From: Phanerodontia chrysosporium
Lineage: Eukaryota; Basidiomycota; Agaricomycetes; Polyporales; Phanerochaetaceae
Direction of reading: 5' to 3'
Length of the DNA: 64,000 nt
NCBI GenBank assembly: GCA_001910725.1
Contig: MJGA01000026.1
Location: 248,001-312,000 of the forward strand
The translations under genes were made by a program, and so were the position numbers. This document shows, piece by piece, positions 33,321-45,255 of this stretch. The notes under the pieces are model-generated. The model ran no database searches and was not told the origin of the DNA. It worked only from the letters and a program-made list of their open reading frames with translations. Within the stretch, counting starts at the first letter, position 1, and every line of letters starts with the position of its first letter.

Positions 33321-36300
33321 ATGACCTTCTCCGACCTGCGGGCCCTGCACGCCATCATCGGCGCCGCGATAGATGACATCGAGCGCGTCTACCGCCCGCC
33401 CTCTGCGAACCGGCGGGCGTCGCAGTCGTCAATGTCCTCGAGCATGCACAGCTCGTCGTCCACAACGTTCCAGCCGCGCTCCCCGTCCAAGCCGCGCTCG
33501 TCGCTGTCCACCGACTCCGAGATCGACGAAGCAGACCATGACGCGGACATGCCCCTCACGCCCGTCAGCGCGTCGAACGGCCAGCCGGGGCCCAACAGCG
33601 TGCGCTTTGCGTCCACGGGGCGCCGCAGTATCGTTCGGGGCCGTGAGCGGTCGCACACCGTCGGCTCGGTCCCCCAGCCGCCGTTCAGCCCGCCGGGTGT
33701 CAATGCTGCGGTGCCACCGCCGATCCTGAAACAACCCCCGCTTGACTTTCCGGACCTCGACGCCCCAATCCCCGTCGCGTCGACGTCGACGTCGACTTCC
33801 GTCAGCGCAGCCTCGTCCAACGAAGGCGCGTCTGCCAATGCTCCTGCGTCGCCGCAGATACCGATTTCCCCGACTCTCACCGTCGAGTTCGACAACGTCG
33901 GGCCGGGTGCGTCTACGCTGCTCGATCCGACACAGCGGCAGCGCGAGTGGAGGAAAAAGTGCGAAGATCTGACGACTCATCCCGAGGTCATCAAGGCCGT
34001 CAACCGTATAGTCGCAGCCTGTGGACAAATGAGCGCCATGGTACAGAAGCCGTTCTTGACGGTATGCGATGCTGCCATGGGAGTAAGTCTGGTCCTTGTT
34101 CTGTCCGCTTTCTTCGTCTGAACCAACGATTGCAGTATAACCTACCGGCTTGTCTCCGGTTCCTAGAAGCGGCTCACATAGTTGAGATGTTGCGAGAAGC
34201 GGGACCTCGAGGGCTATCGTCGATAGAGATTGCAGAGAAGATCGAAACACAGTTCGGGCTAGCAGCCGAGTTGGAAGGTCGGTCGAAGAAGACGCTAGAT
34301 CCAACTAGGATAAGTTCGTGCATTGCATCTTCTTTCTTTGTCGTATACTGAACATCTACGGTAGGCCACATACTTCGGTTGCTTGCTACGCATCATATCA
34401 CTCGCGAAGTACGCCCGGATGTCTTTGCTAACAACCGAGTCAGTAGCGTCATCGATAGTGGCAAGTCATGGCAAGAGCTGGTCGACATGAGCGATAGGTA
34501 CGTCCCGTATCTACACGATGATGCTTATGGCTAAACTTGCGCTTCAACAGCCCAGAACGAAAGTATGAGGGTACAGACGGAATCGCTGCTTTCGTTGGAT
34601 TATGGTATGTCAATTGTCTTAATGCTTGCGCATATATTGATGCTTTCTGCCTTTGATAGCACGGACGAACTGTTCAAGGCCTCCTCCCACCTTGTGGACT
34701 GCTATTTGCCCTTCCCTCCCCTAATACTCCGCCTCCGCCGCCTCCACATTCACTGTGTGAACACCCTGCCTCACTATCGCCACAGTCCCCTGTGCTTGCG
34801 ACGGAGTCTGCTGTTCCCCCGCGACTTCGTACTTCGATATCGGCGCCGCCAGGTAACGCTGGATGTTTGGGTATGGTGACGCCAAACGATTCGACATCTT
34901 CTCTTGGAAGTGTCATTGAGGAGACGCCACGAGACAGTGAACCAGGCGACAGCCCGATACGCTTTGCGCAGAATCCACATCCAACGCCTACTCGGAAACG
35001 GGAGAGGACCAAGTCCTCCGGTTGGACGTTCAGCAATAATGATACGCCTCGCGGACCCACAACTCCTCCAACACCACAGTCTCTGCCAAATGTCCCGAAG
35101 AAGCCCGGCCTCCTCAAGCGTCTTTCGTCGCGGACATTCTCCCGGAACCCACCACTGAGTACAACGCCGAGCGATGCCCCGCCGTTACCGCCCATGCCTG
35201 GTACCCCGCGCTCGCATACGGCAGAGGCACCAGAGACTCCACGCTCGCGGGTCTCTTCGATTCCTTGCCTGCTGCCAGAGGCCCAGAGAAGTCCCAGACT
35301 CTCCTACCACGCCGCGGTCGCCCGCGACTTCGCAGCCTGGCTCTGCGCATACATTCGGCGACCTCCTCAAGACCCCGACATCCATCCGCGTCACGTCAAG
35401 GCGCCGAGCCAGGACCTGCACGTGCTTAGCACGCCACGCTCCACGCCGAGCAGGCAGTCGACCCAGTCGGAGTCTAACCTTGCGCGCACGACGCCGCGGT
35501 GGACGCCGAGCAAGGAGTCGCTGCGCTCACTCGCGACGAAGACGTCCCTTGCGAGCCTGCGGACCGCAAAGCGTGGCGCGGAGCCCGCGCAGCAGACGTA
35601 TGCGGAGTTGTTGGATGCTGCAGCGCACGGAAACGGGCTGCTAGGCCCCGCGTTCGACCTCCGTCCGCCGGGCCTTGCGGCGTCACCGCGTGCGCGGACG
35701 TTCCCCGGTGCTGTGTCTTCGCCGCTTTCCAGGACAGAAGACGGTCCTGCGCCCGTCTCTGCGCCACCGCCGCTCCCGCCCAAGTCGGCGCTGAGAAGTG
35801 TCTCCGGGACGGGTTCGCCGGAGTCCGCTCGGGTGCGGGCGACGGACGAGCGGAAGACGAGCAAGCACATGGTAGGCGTAGAGAAGATGGGCGCGCGGGG
35901 TTGAGGCCCGGCGACGAGATGTTCGCGCCGTTCAACGTCGCGTTCGACACGCGCATGCGCTACTTCGAGTGGCTCGAGCGCCGCGAAAACGCGTTCCGCC
36001 TCAAGCGCTTCGGCAAGGCGATGACGGGCACCGAGAAGTGGGAGGTTCCCGGGAGCATCATTGGCGGTGAGTGTTTCGTCTGGGTGGCGTCTTGGGTGAG
36101 TGTTGAGTGAGGTTGTTTGGATGCAGGGTTCCCGTGGCATGAGCTCCCGCCGCGCTCGGTCGTCGTTGACGTTGGAGGAGGGATCGGGTCGACCTCGATG
36201 CTGCTCGCGAATGCGTTCCCGCACTTGAGGTTTGTAATACAGGACAGACCGCCCGTCGTCGAGATGGGGACTGCCGTGCGTGCTTGCCTCTGCTCTACGA

Positions 36301-37590
36301 TACAGCGTTTTGATCGGTGTACACAGGCGTGGCGCAGTCGGTACCCCGAGCTCCTCGACTCTGGTCGCGCGGCCTTCCAGGCGCACGACTTCTTTAAGCC
36401 ACAGCCTGCCCTCCCCGCAGCCATCATACCTGGAGGCGACCAGAGCGAGTCAGAGGCGGACGAGCTAGACGCAAAGGTCGAAGGCAGCGCGGCGGATGCA
36501 CATATGCGAGACGTCAAGCCCGCGGTCTTTCTCATGCGGGTCATCACGCATGACTGGCCTGATAGCTATGTCACACGGTAGGCTCTTTCCGAGAGGTCCT
36601 TCTGCTTGTGCTGATTGCACGGCTACATGAGAATACTGCTGCGACTGCGGCAGGCTGCGGGCCCGACCACACGGCTCCTGCTCGCGGACTACGTCCTTCC
36701 ACTCGCGTGTGTCGACGAAGACGAGGATGTCGAGCCCGAGACGCCGAGCAGCACAGGTACGAGCGAGAAGAAGGTTACGCACGAGCCGCTCCCCGGCACA
36801 GTACGCACGCTCGCCCCCGAAGGCTCGCCGCTCCTCCCAAACTTGGGCAAGGCGAACGCCAACGCATATTGGCTGGACTTGACGGTGAGCAAGTGGTATC
36901 CCTGCTTCCAACGTACGCACGCTGAACGGGAGCACAGATGCGCGTGATGTTTAACGCGCAGGAGCGCACGCTGCGCGAGCTCGCTGCGCTCGCGCGTTCT
37001 GCGGGGTGGAAGATCGTGCAGGTGACGCGCGCAGAGGGGTCGCTCTTCGGGCACCTCGTGGCCGTGCCTGTCGAAATCCCCGAGGAGACGGTGGCGATGC
37101 CGGACGAGTGTGGAAGTGAGGAGTCTGCCGGGCGCGGTGAGCAGGCAGCGTTTCCCGTCTCCAGGGTCGTCAGACTAAATCCGGCTGCGTTGTAGGCGAC
37201 GAGGAGCACGCGACCCCCGAGGCGCCGCCGCCGATGGGCGACACCTTCCTCTCGAGCGTCGAGCTCCCAAGCGAGACAGCCATCCGCGCAGGCGTCGCGA
37301 GCGGTTCGGGCCGCCTGCGCAGCGGCGGGAAGAGCGGCGGGAAGCGCAGGGCGCGGGCGTACACGTTCACCGGGCGCGACAGCAAGGACAGGCGCGGCGC
37401 TGGTTCCGGCTCCGGTTCGGGTGTGGGTGGCGGGGAGGTGCGCAAGGGTTTGCGGACGATCATGAAGATGTTGTCGAAGGCGCACTTGCGTGGTGACGGT
37501 GCGGGCAGTTCGGATCGGACGTCGCCTGAGGGAGAGTCGCCGAAGGACGAGGACTCGTTGGTGTTGACGAGGCAGAGGACGCGGACGTGA
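33321..37590 (+). CDS. SAM-dependent O-methyltransferase with large low-complexity insert
   Basis: The gene encodes a COMT-like (family 2) O-methyltransferase of well over 1000 residues, against 350-480 usual. Exon 1 (33321-34083) has a Ser/Pro-rich leader and then a helical region. The dimerisation winged helix follows (YNLPACLRFLEAAHIVEML...GLSSIEIAEKI, then HILRLLATHHITREV, GTDGIAAFVGL). About 400 residues of Pro/Ser/Thr-rich sequence are inserted from 34690 to 35890. The Rossmann part follows: PGDEMFAPFNVAFDTRM, WHELPPRSVVVDVGGGIGS (SAM-binding glycine loop), LRFVIQDRPPV, FLMRVITHDWPD (catalytic His region) and RTLRELAALARSAGW. The C-terminal tail is basic. The frame breaks by -1 at about 34720 and 35898, and changes twice between 35270 and 35400, all in C or G runs. 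Confidence 0.8.
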
Positions 37591-37874
37591 ACGATGCTCT
37601 CTGGGTGAGCGGTGTGGCGGACGTGTGAGGTTGTTTTCAGTATTGTACCTGGTATCTGTAATGTTTGTGGGTTGCTTGTATTCTTATAACACTGTTCGTG
37701 TTTGGTCTTCGCCGATCACACTACTTAGTCTGTGTCAATGGCACACTAATTATAACGCACAGCGATTCAGTCACGCGTGGGTTTCGTCCATGCACTAGGC
37801 ATGGAGATAAATCGGATATGACACAATACAACGACAGCAAAGGGCGACGGGACGAGACATCAAGCAAGCGCATG

Positions 37875-40800
37875 TTACGAGGACACCTTGATGCTGTTGA
37901 GCCGCACGACGAGCGGAAGGAGCGACACGTTCTCGCTCGACGCGTAGAACTGCACACAATTGAGATGCACCTGTCAGCACAGAGAGCAACGTTAGCACAC
38001 GGCACGCGGGGAACGGGGCGCGGCAGACATGCCTTGAACCTGCAGCATGGCGTGAGTCAGCACATGGCAACGACAGCTGCGCCCGGGCAATGGCGGCGTA
38101 CCAGTGGTTGAAGTGCGTCTCGAACTTCCCGAGCGTGTCCCACCGCTTCGCGCGGGACGTGTCGCTCTCGGGGTGCTCTGCGCACGCGAGCGCCTGCTTG
38201 GCTTCCTTCGTGAAGGACGCGGCGTAGAGCGAGAAGGTCGAGCACGTCACGATGAGGCGCGACGTCGCCTGCGGGGACGCACAGGATGGAGCGTCAGCGA
38301 TCGCAGGTCCGCACGGCGCAGCATCGGCGGGGCGACACGCACCGTGACGAGCTTCGAGCTCGTGAGCATGCACTCCTTGAGGCACGTGTCGAGGAAGTCG
38401 ACGTGGTCGCGCAGGAGCTGGTCGACAGTCTCGACTTTGCCCGCCTCGAGCTTGCCCTCGAGCTTGCGCCAGTTCGGCTCGAGCACCTCGAACGTCGCGA
38501 ACGCGAGGATTTGTTGCACGAACGCGAGCATGCGCGCGCGCAGAAGGAACACACGCCGCCGCCAGTTCTCAAAGTCGGCGTGCCAGTCAAAGGGCGCGTC
38601 CGCGCCGCCGGGTGTTGCGGGACGTGATGCGGATCCGGGCGTTCGCCGTGTTAGTGTGCGCCACGGCCCTGTCTTGTGGTCGCTCCACATGTTAGCGAGC
38701 GACTGCTCGACATGCTTGAGGTGTAGCAAGAAGCGGAAGATAAGCTGGTATCTGAGAATGGTCTTGCGGGAGATGACAAGTGACAGCGGGAACTTGACGT
38801 TATAGTCCAATGTGAGTGCATCGATGGCTTCAAATCGTCTGTTAGCTAGAATGCAAGTTTCAATGACAACTCACATACCGAGCATCTGCTGCTTCTTGTC
38901 AGACTTGTCCTTCTTATTCTCCTCGTATAGGTTTGCACCCTCTCCATCTTCTCCGCCTATTGCGCCGCTCACTTTCAAGACTTTGAGCAGCCAGTCGTAG
39001 AGGCCACTGGTTGCCATCGTGACCTTGACGTCGTCCCTGAACATTGCGTCTTCGCCCTGCGCGTCGGTGTTGAGGGCGAGGTCGAGCAGGCTCTGCAGCT
39101 TCACGATTGACGCCGACTTGGAGGACTTCCGCATCTCACTTCCTGCGAGGTCCAGCAAATGTGTGAGGAAGGACGATTGTGACATAAAAAATAGCGCTTC
39201 AGAGAACGAAGTCGTGGTATAAGTTGTTGATCGCGCAGGAGCAACCGGAGTAATGTCCTGTTCGCATGGGTATATGCGTCGTCTATTGCTTTGTAGAATC
39301 TACGAAGGATGAAGTGACGCAATCAATCTGTGTGGCAGGCCACGTACCGATCGTCCTCCATAGATAGCTCCTCATCTCCAGACTGGTTCGAGTCCTTGCT
39401 AATCTCGATCCCACACTCTTGAATCACGTTCAGGTACTTCCCAGCTAGGAGCATTTTATGCTTCCACCGCTCGAGCATCGGCGGTATGCATGCTCCTCCT
39501 GGCAGTCTTCCGCCGGGTGTTCGAGGCGCAGGTACGCCAGCCTGATGTCGCTTCGAGGAACCCCCAACTGTCGATCCGTCGCGAAGCTACGAAAGCCCTG
39601 AGACTCCAGACCAGCACGAAGATAACGTAGCTCACAGTATACCGTCTCTCCCAATACTCGTCAGTGTAGTCCACCTCCAACGTCCCGCGGTCAATAAACT
39701 TGCTTTCTTTTACGCAGAGTTCCTCGTAGGGATCGACGAGCTTGCCAGTGCGGATCCACAGGCGGACCATCTCGACATATGGCTTCCCTGCTGCCTGCAT
39801 GAGTACCCCATACAGTTGTTTCGCCGCAGGGTCGCCACTCATGTTCTGAAGCCGTTCGTGAAGGATCGCGAGCACTTCACCGCCCTTCACCGGTATGCTT
39901 GCACCATTCATTCCAAGTTGACTCGTCTTGTTGATCTCGTTTAGCACGGCCTTCAGCTTTGCGCCGCCGAGGCCTAAGGCTTCGTTCCGCGCGTCATCTT
40001 CTGCATCAGACGCACTCGAGGAGCCCGAGGCGGATTCAGAGCCTGCGGGGTCGTCGGCATTCGCCAATTCTGAGGTAAGCATGTACAGGAGGGAGAGTGT
40101 ATGTAGGGTTGGGTGGACATAGTACCAGAGTTTCTGTAGCGTGAATTGTGGAGAAGTGTTAAACGCGTGCTCAAGTTGCGCGAGGAGTGTTTGATAGTCC
40201 TGCCAACACTGTAAGCCAAGGCTTGGGTGCAGATAATGGGAACCGACCTTGAGCATCTCGCGTATAGCTGCGCACAATGCGTGGTTTACAAGCCCGAAGT
40301 CGAGATGACTCCGCGCCTCTATGAAGGACGTGATACCCGTGTAGTAGGTGGCCAGGGGTAAGATTCGCTCGACGAGATCGCTAAGTGATGGATCTGTGCC
40401 AGTGAGGACCCTATGCATTAGCCTGGATACTGTGACATACCGAGCGAAGGGGTCACGATGAAGCGCATCCCTTGCAGCGGGTCTTCATCTTCAATGGAAT
40501 AATCGCTCGGATAGGTTATGTACGTCCCCTCAATACCCTACAGTCCATGTGTCAATGTTAGGGGAATGAGCACAGCACTGGTCGGTCGCAACGCGTTGCA
40601 GGACAGTAGCATCCAAGAGCAAAGGCACGTACCATGAGCACAAACAAGAGGTCCTCTAGGATCAAAGATTCTTGTATTTCGAGCGGAAGCCTATCCAAGC
40701 TCTCCTGCTTCGCTTTGCCCTTTGCACTTGGTGCTGCTGCGCTAGTACCGACGCGTGAGTTGAGGGGAGCCTTCACGAAGGATGCTTCCGCGATGAAAGA

Positions 40801-41097
40801 CGGCTCCTCTCGACCTGGAGGGACTGTGAGACGGGCAACAGCTGGACGCTCGCACACGCACCTTTGCCCTTACTGAGCCGCCCCGTCTCGACATCGTGCA
40901 CGAATTCTTGGTCTATCTCCTCCTCATAATGCCGCCCCTTCCGCACAGATGCGATGGTGCCTGTGACCTACAAGCTGCAGGCTCGATAAGTGCGGTCACA
41001 CAAGACGATGTTGGTTAACCTTGATATATTCTTTCGTAGACAGGCCGAGGTTTTTCTTGCGGTGGTGTATGCGCGAGCCAGGCGTGTATGGATCCAT
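37875..41097 (-). CDS. GCP2: Gamma-tubulin complex component 2 (GCP2/Spc97)
   Basis: This subunit of the gamma-tubulin small complex nucleates microtubules at spindle pole bodies. It starts MDPYTPGSRIHHRKKN, and about a dozen exons follow with 48-60 bp introns. Recognisable GCP blocks include LEIQESLILEDLLFVLMGIEG, SLSDLVERILPLATYYTGI, the long GRIP1 region with WYYVHPTLHTLSLLYMLT, FIDRGTLEVDYTDEYWERR, MLLAGKYLNVIQECG, and the GRIP2 region (EAIDALTLDYNVKFPLSLVI, LIFRFLLHLKHVE). It ends VSLLPLVVRLNSIKVSS. One -1 frame break at about 39538 lies in a GGG-like run within the linker after EYWERRYT. Such an essential single-copy gene is unlikely to be a pseudogene. It diverges from uS4m with 235 bp between starts. 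Confidence 0.92.
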
Positions 41098-41332
41098 GGC
41101 AGGTAGCGGTCAAGTTCAAGCGCGACTTGTTACCGCGGCTTTGCTTGATTCAACGCGGGTGTGAGTGTCTTGAATCAAGGTAAGAAACATTTGTTACTAC
41201 TTCACAACATCTCGTGACATCACTACAATCGGTTTGTTGACCGTGTAACAATTTCCTCACGGGCGCTAGGCGAATTACTCTTCTCACTTTCCACCTCTTC
41301 GTTCCGAGCGTGCTCTCCGCCGTCCTGCTACC

Positions 41333-42481
41333 ATGCGGGATGCCAACATCTTCTCCTTCAGGCGAGCTTTGCCTCGCATGGTAGGTCTCCGTTACATGCC
41401 TCCTGTCCACATGTTCTGACCTAGCTGCAACAGAGTTGGTCTCCGCGGAACCTGTTCAACCTCTGGCAGCGGTCCATAGGCCCGAAGCAGCGCGGGACGA
41501 CCTTCACCAAGGCCTCGTCGACGCTCTTCCAGAACAGGTGGAAAAGCAAGGCCCTCGTGCGTGCGTACCACGGCGATTACATCAACGAGAAGATCTTCAA
41601 GCGGTGGTATCTCCCCGAGACGCTGCCCGACGTGCGCCCGCGCCGCGCCAGCGGCGCCACGGCGGATGCCATCGGGCTCGCGCGCTGGGCGAAGAAGGAC
41701 CGCGTTGCGGACAAGGAGGCGCGGCTGCGCGAAGAGGAGGACGCCAAGGGCCTCGCGCCCGTCGGCAGCTTGATGCTCACGGAGATCGAGCGCAGGATCG
41801 ACGTCGTCGTCTTCCGCGCGTGCTTCGCGAGCAGCGTGTACGAGGCGCGCCGGCTCGTCATCCACGGCGACGTGCTGCTCAACGGCAAGAAGGTGCGTGC
41901 TGTCCGCTCGTGTGCGCGTGTTGTGCGTGTCTAACGTGCGTCCAGCACCAAAATGCCAACACCCGTCTTGCGCCGGGCGACATGGTCTCTGTCAACCCCG
42001 AGGCGATCCGCTTCCTGCGTCCACTGCCCGCGAATGGCAAGGTGGAAGAGGTGGACGAAGGCGAGGAGGCTGCAGAGGAGGTCGAGGCTGCAGTCGACGC
42101 GGACGCTGCTGAGACCGCTGAGGGAGCAACCGCAGAAGGCGAAGCGGCGGCACAACCCAAAGCCAAGCCCGCGAAAGAGTCAAAACCTTCTGTGCCAAAG
42201 TACCCTGGGACCTCAAGGGCAAGCAAGGCCTCACGCCGTTCCATCCGCCGCCGTACTCGGCGCCGTGGATGTTCATCCCGGCATACATCGAGCCCTCGTT
42301 CGCGACCTGCTCCGCCATCTACCTGCGCCACCCGACTGCACGCCCGGGCTACTCTGAGATCCCGACGCCGTACGACGCGGATGGCGAGGTCATCCGTTTC
42401 GCATGGGAGTGGTACGCCAAGGTCCGCCCCCGTGTTCGCAGCAAAAGCCAGCTGGCACGCATGCCAGAGAACAGGCAGTGA
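41333..42481 (+). CDS. NAM9: Mitochondrial small ribosomal subunit protein uS4m (Nam9 family)
   Basis: Exons 41333-41380, 41434-41892 and 41946-42481 encode the mitoribosomal S4 protein, which binds the small-subunit rRNA. The S4 RNA-binding domain covers ERRIDVVVFRACFASSVYEA, RRLVIHGDVLLNGKK and TRLAPGDMVSVNPEAI. An Ala/Glu-rich linker of about 60 residues separates it from the conserved C-terminal extension (WDLKGKQGLTPFHPPPYSAP, then PSFATCSAIYLRHPTARPGY). The frame shifts by -1 at 42203-42205, where one more C in the run would restore it exactly at the start of the C-terminal block; the nominal frame before it runs on without homology. Confidence 0.9.
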
Positions 42482-43094
42482 TCGCTCTCACAATTGGGTA
42501 CTACGCGTTGCTCTAATATAGACCACCTTGGGATATAATGTGCGCTTGGCAGGAGCCCTTGAAGCGACTGGTTCGCCTGCCGTAATGGACCCTGCTTCTG
42601 CGCTTTGAGGTGTGACTGAAAGTGTTCAGCTCGGGAGCGTGCTGCCATATGCGTGCACAAACGTTCAAGGGACGGTATACAGCCTTTCCATACTTGCTGG
42701 CCACTTTGTCCTGTGCACACGAGCATGGTGGAAGCGCAGTCAGGGGCGCCTAGCCGATGAGCTCGCTGCGGAAACTGCCGACCAATCCTCTCGAGGAGGT
42801 TGGGAATTGAGACAGAGACACGAGAACTGATGGTATAGGGAGGTGAAACAACATGGTCTAATTGGTGGCAACATGTAATAGTTCTGCTCCGGCGTGGGTT
42901 GCGCACCGTTGCGGCAATGAAGTGGAGAGGAGCCTTAGACAGGCGTAGTACAATATAAAGGACATTAACAGAGTATAGTACCTAGAACGCGTAAGCACGC
43001 GACGCGACGGCAGAAGCGACCAATTTTGGAACTCACAATACGACGTGATCCCGAACCTAGCATGATGTAGGCAAGCCGCATACGCTCCGCTCGC
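42482..43094. other. Intergenic, convergent gene ends
   Basis: Between the convergent uS4m and SPT-small-subunit-like genes; no coding region recognised. Confidence 0.45.
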
Positions 43095-43522
43095 TCATAG
43101 TTCCTTGGATGAATTCGTGACAAGGCCCGAGACGAGCTGCTGGACGGCTTGCACACCACTCTTGTCTGCCTCATGGCCGAAGAAGTAGTATACCATCCGC
43201 TGGTGCAGGACATCGAGCTGCTGCGGGAGGAATCTGTACACGCCGGTGGCGGTGATCGTGAGCAGGAGGTAGAAGATGAGCACTGACAGGGGGGCGTGTG
43301 AGCGCGGGTCGCACGGGCAGGGGGCGCAGGGGCACACGCACAGATCATGACCTTCTCCCAGGGCTCGAGCACAGACAGCCCCATCGTCGTCTCGACCCAC
43401 ATGCGGCGCCGCCATAGGAATGCGCCGACGGGGTTCTTGGGCGGGCGGTAGGGCATCTCGACGGAGAAGAGGGCCGCCGCAGTGCTCGGCGTCGTCCGCC
43501 AGAACTCGAGCGAGTTGCGCAT
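43095..43522 (-). CDS. Serine palmitoyltransferase small-subunit-like membrane protein A
   Basis: Exons 43522-43342 and 43282-43095 (59 bp intron, phase 1) give 122 residues. The core YRPPKNPVGAFLWRRRMW is followed by ETTMGLSVLEPWEKVM and a membrane helix (LIFYLLLTITATGVYRFLP). The block of aromatic residues, then x-L-S-x-LEPWE and a single helix ending in FLP is the signature I associate with ssSPT/SPT_ssu-like proteins, small ER proteins that activate serine palmitoyltransferase in sphingolipid synthesis. It has a paralogue at 53147-53618 with the same intron position and phase. Assignment rests on motif recognition only. Confidence 0.72.
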
Positions 43523-43911
43523 GGGTCTGTGTGGCTCGCGGGGCTGCGGAAGAGAATGAGAGGCGGGGCGCGGGGCGCAGGGCGTCGCAGAAAGACGTGG
43601 GCGGGGCGTAAGGCGGCGTAAAGGCGAGAGAAAGAGAGGAGAAAGCAGAGGCCGGGGTGATCCTGGCGGTATAAATACCAAGGGCTCAGGCGGCGGTGAT
43701 GGAAGGGCGAAGAGCCCTGCAGACTCGCGCGACCCAACCACATCCGTCCGGCGCCTCACGCCGGGGAACGCGGCACTTGCCGAGTCCCGACGCTCGTCTG
43801 TTCCGCGCCTGTGTTCCGTCCCCGCCGCCCTTTGTCCGCGACGTCAACGTGCAGGCCATGAGTCAACAATGCACTAGTTGGCGAGTATATTCGAGTGTTT
43901 TGACGAGCATT
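43523..43911. other. Upstream region of the SPT-small-subunit-like gene A
   Basis: A pyrimidine/purine-biased GC-rich promoter region with a TATA-like ggtaTAAATacc box at about 43669-43678 on the complementary strand. No coding region. Confidence 0.4.
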
Positions 43912-44480
43912 TTATTGCGCATATACAGACAATGACGCACTTCTGATGACGCGCCCGTTCCGCGGCGAGGTCTGCTTCGCGGTAGTGCGTTTTGCAAGGC
44001 CGTCGTGGTCCGTGGATCGGCCGAGAGCCTCTCTCAGCGACCTCCATCTGCACCGACTTTCTACGCACGACATTACGCCATCCATGACACCCCCCATGCT
44101 CTATCGCACGCCGGGGCCTCGTGCCGCGCGCGGCGGGCGCTGCAATCTGGAACATCTCCTCTCGAGTCTGTTGCGCCGCCTTCATCTTTCCCTCGTGTCG
44201 TCTGTTCAGCTGCGGGACAGATTGGTGTTCTGGGCGGACTTTAGACGCACGCAAGCTTTGTCAGCTTCGGTGACGGCCTGCTGCAAAGGGCCCTTGGGCC
44301 TTGAGGTAATCCCGGTATCGCTTGCGCAGCGTGGGCATGTATGCGCGGTATGGAGTAACAGGTTGCACTGTGAGTATATGAGCAATGTGGAAATATGATA
44401 TGTTGACCGGCAGTCTGTCATTTGATGCGTCTAGAACAGCAGCGACGACCTCTTCCCCGGAGTCTGATTCGTTGAGTCAT
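43912..44480 (-). CDS. Unknown small helical protein (tentative, frame-broken)
   Basis: Several minus-strand frames line up into one helical, charged protein if single bases are restored in G or C runs. In order they are GEEVVAAVLDASNDRLP, TPYRAYMPTLRKRYRDYLKA, QQAVTEADKACVRLKSAQNT, and NRRHEGKMKAAQQTREEMF. The middle has coiled-coil character. A candidate start is at 44480. An intron may lie near 44390, and an AATAAA-like signal occurs at about 43914-43920. I do not recognise the family. The alternative is that these are chance frames in an intergenic region. Confidence 0.35.
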
Positions 44481-45255
44481 GTAGTTGACATAGTGCTTGG
44501 CTTCCAGGGCGCAAGTGAGTCGTCGGGCAACATACACCGAGTGTGGAACACTGATCGACATCAGGGTGGCATACCTTTACACATGCACCGTCCTCGGTAG
44601 TCGTTACACATTTGGCGGGGAGGCAGGCTGGAGGTAGGGCGAAGGTAGGCGTCCAACTTCGTTACAAGGATGAATTGCTCATGCTACATGCCAGTTACGA
44701 CTGTATCAGTGCACGGTCTCTATGCTTCAGACCAATGGGAAGCACGAAACATGCCAAGAATCACCGCCGTGGTCACCACCCCGACCGTGCTCTCACTTCA
44801 TGAAGCTCGCCGTCCGTGGTGTGCATGGCGAGTCGCCCGCCAACGATGAGGAGGGGCAGTTTCCCTCGCGCGTATATCCCTGAGCACGACCAGGTCGCAA
44901 GGCTCGGGATATAAAAGAAAGTTTGGGCATCAGGCACCCGCGGTGACCAGGTTCGAGAACAACCCGTCGTTGCCAGGGAAGCCGCTGGCGCCACGAAGGC
45001 GCCGAGCTGTCCCAAAAATCTTCCCAAAACCAGCAATTGTCAGCTTATGTAAGCACTGTGCCCATCTTTTAAAGTCTTCCGGAGATACGTGCCCTCGTCT
45101 TCAACTTTTCACTTCCCACCAGCTCTCGAGGCATCGCTCTTCTTCATCGTTACCGGGCTCATTCCTTTGCAGGCCCTGTCCATTCGTTCACCTTCGCACT
45201 CGTTAAATATCACCTCGGCACCCGCCACTAGCCTGCAAGAATCACCTCGAACAAC
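44481..45255. other. Intergenic, promoter of GH128 gene
   Basis: No coding region recognised. The 150 bp ahead of 45256 are CT-rich on the plus strand, as is usual just upstream of well-expressed fungal genes. Confidence 0.45.
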
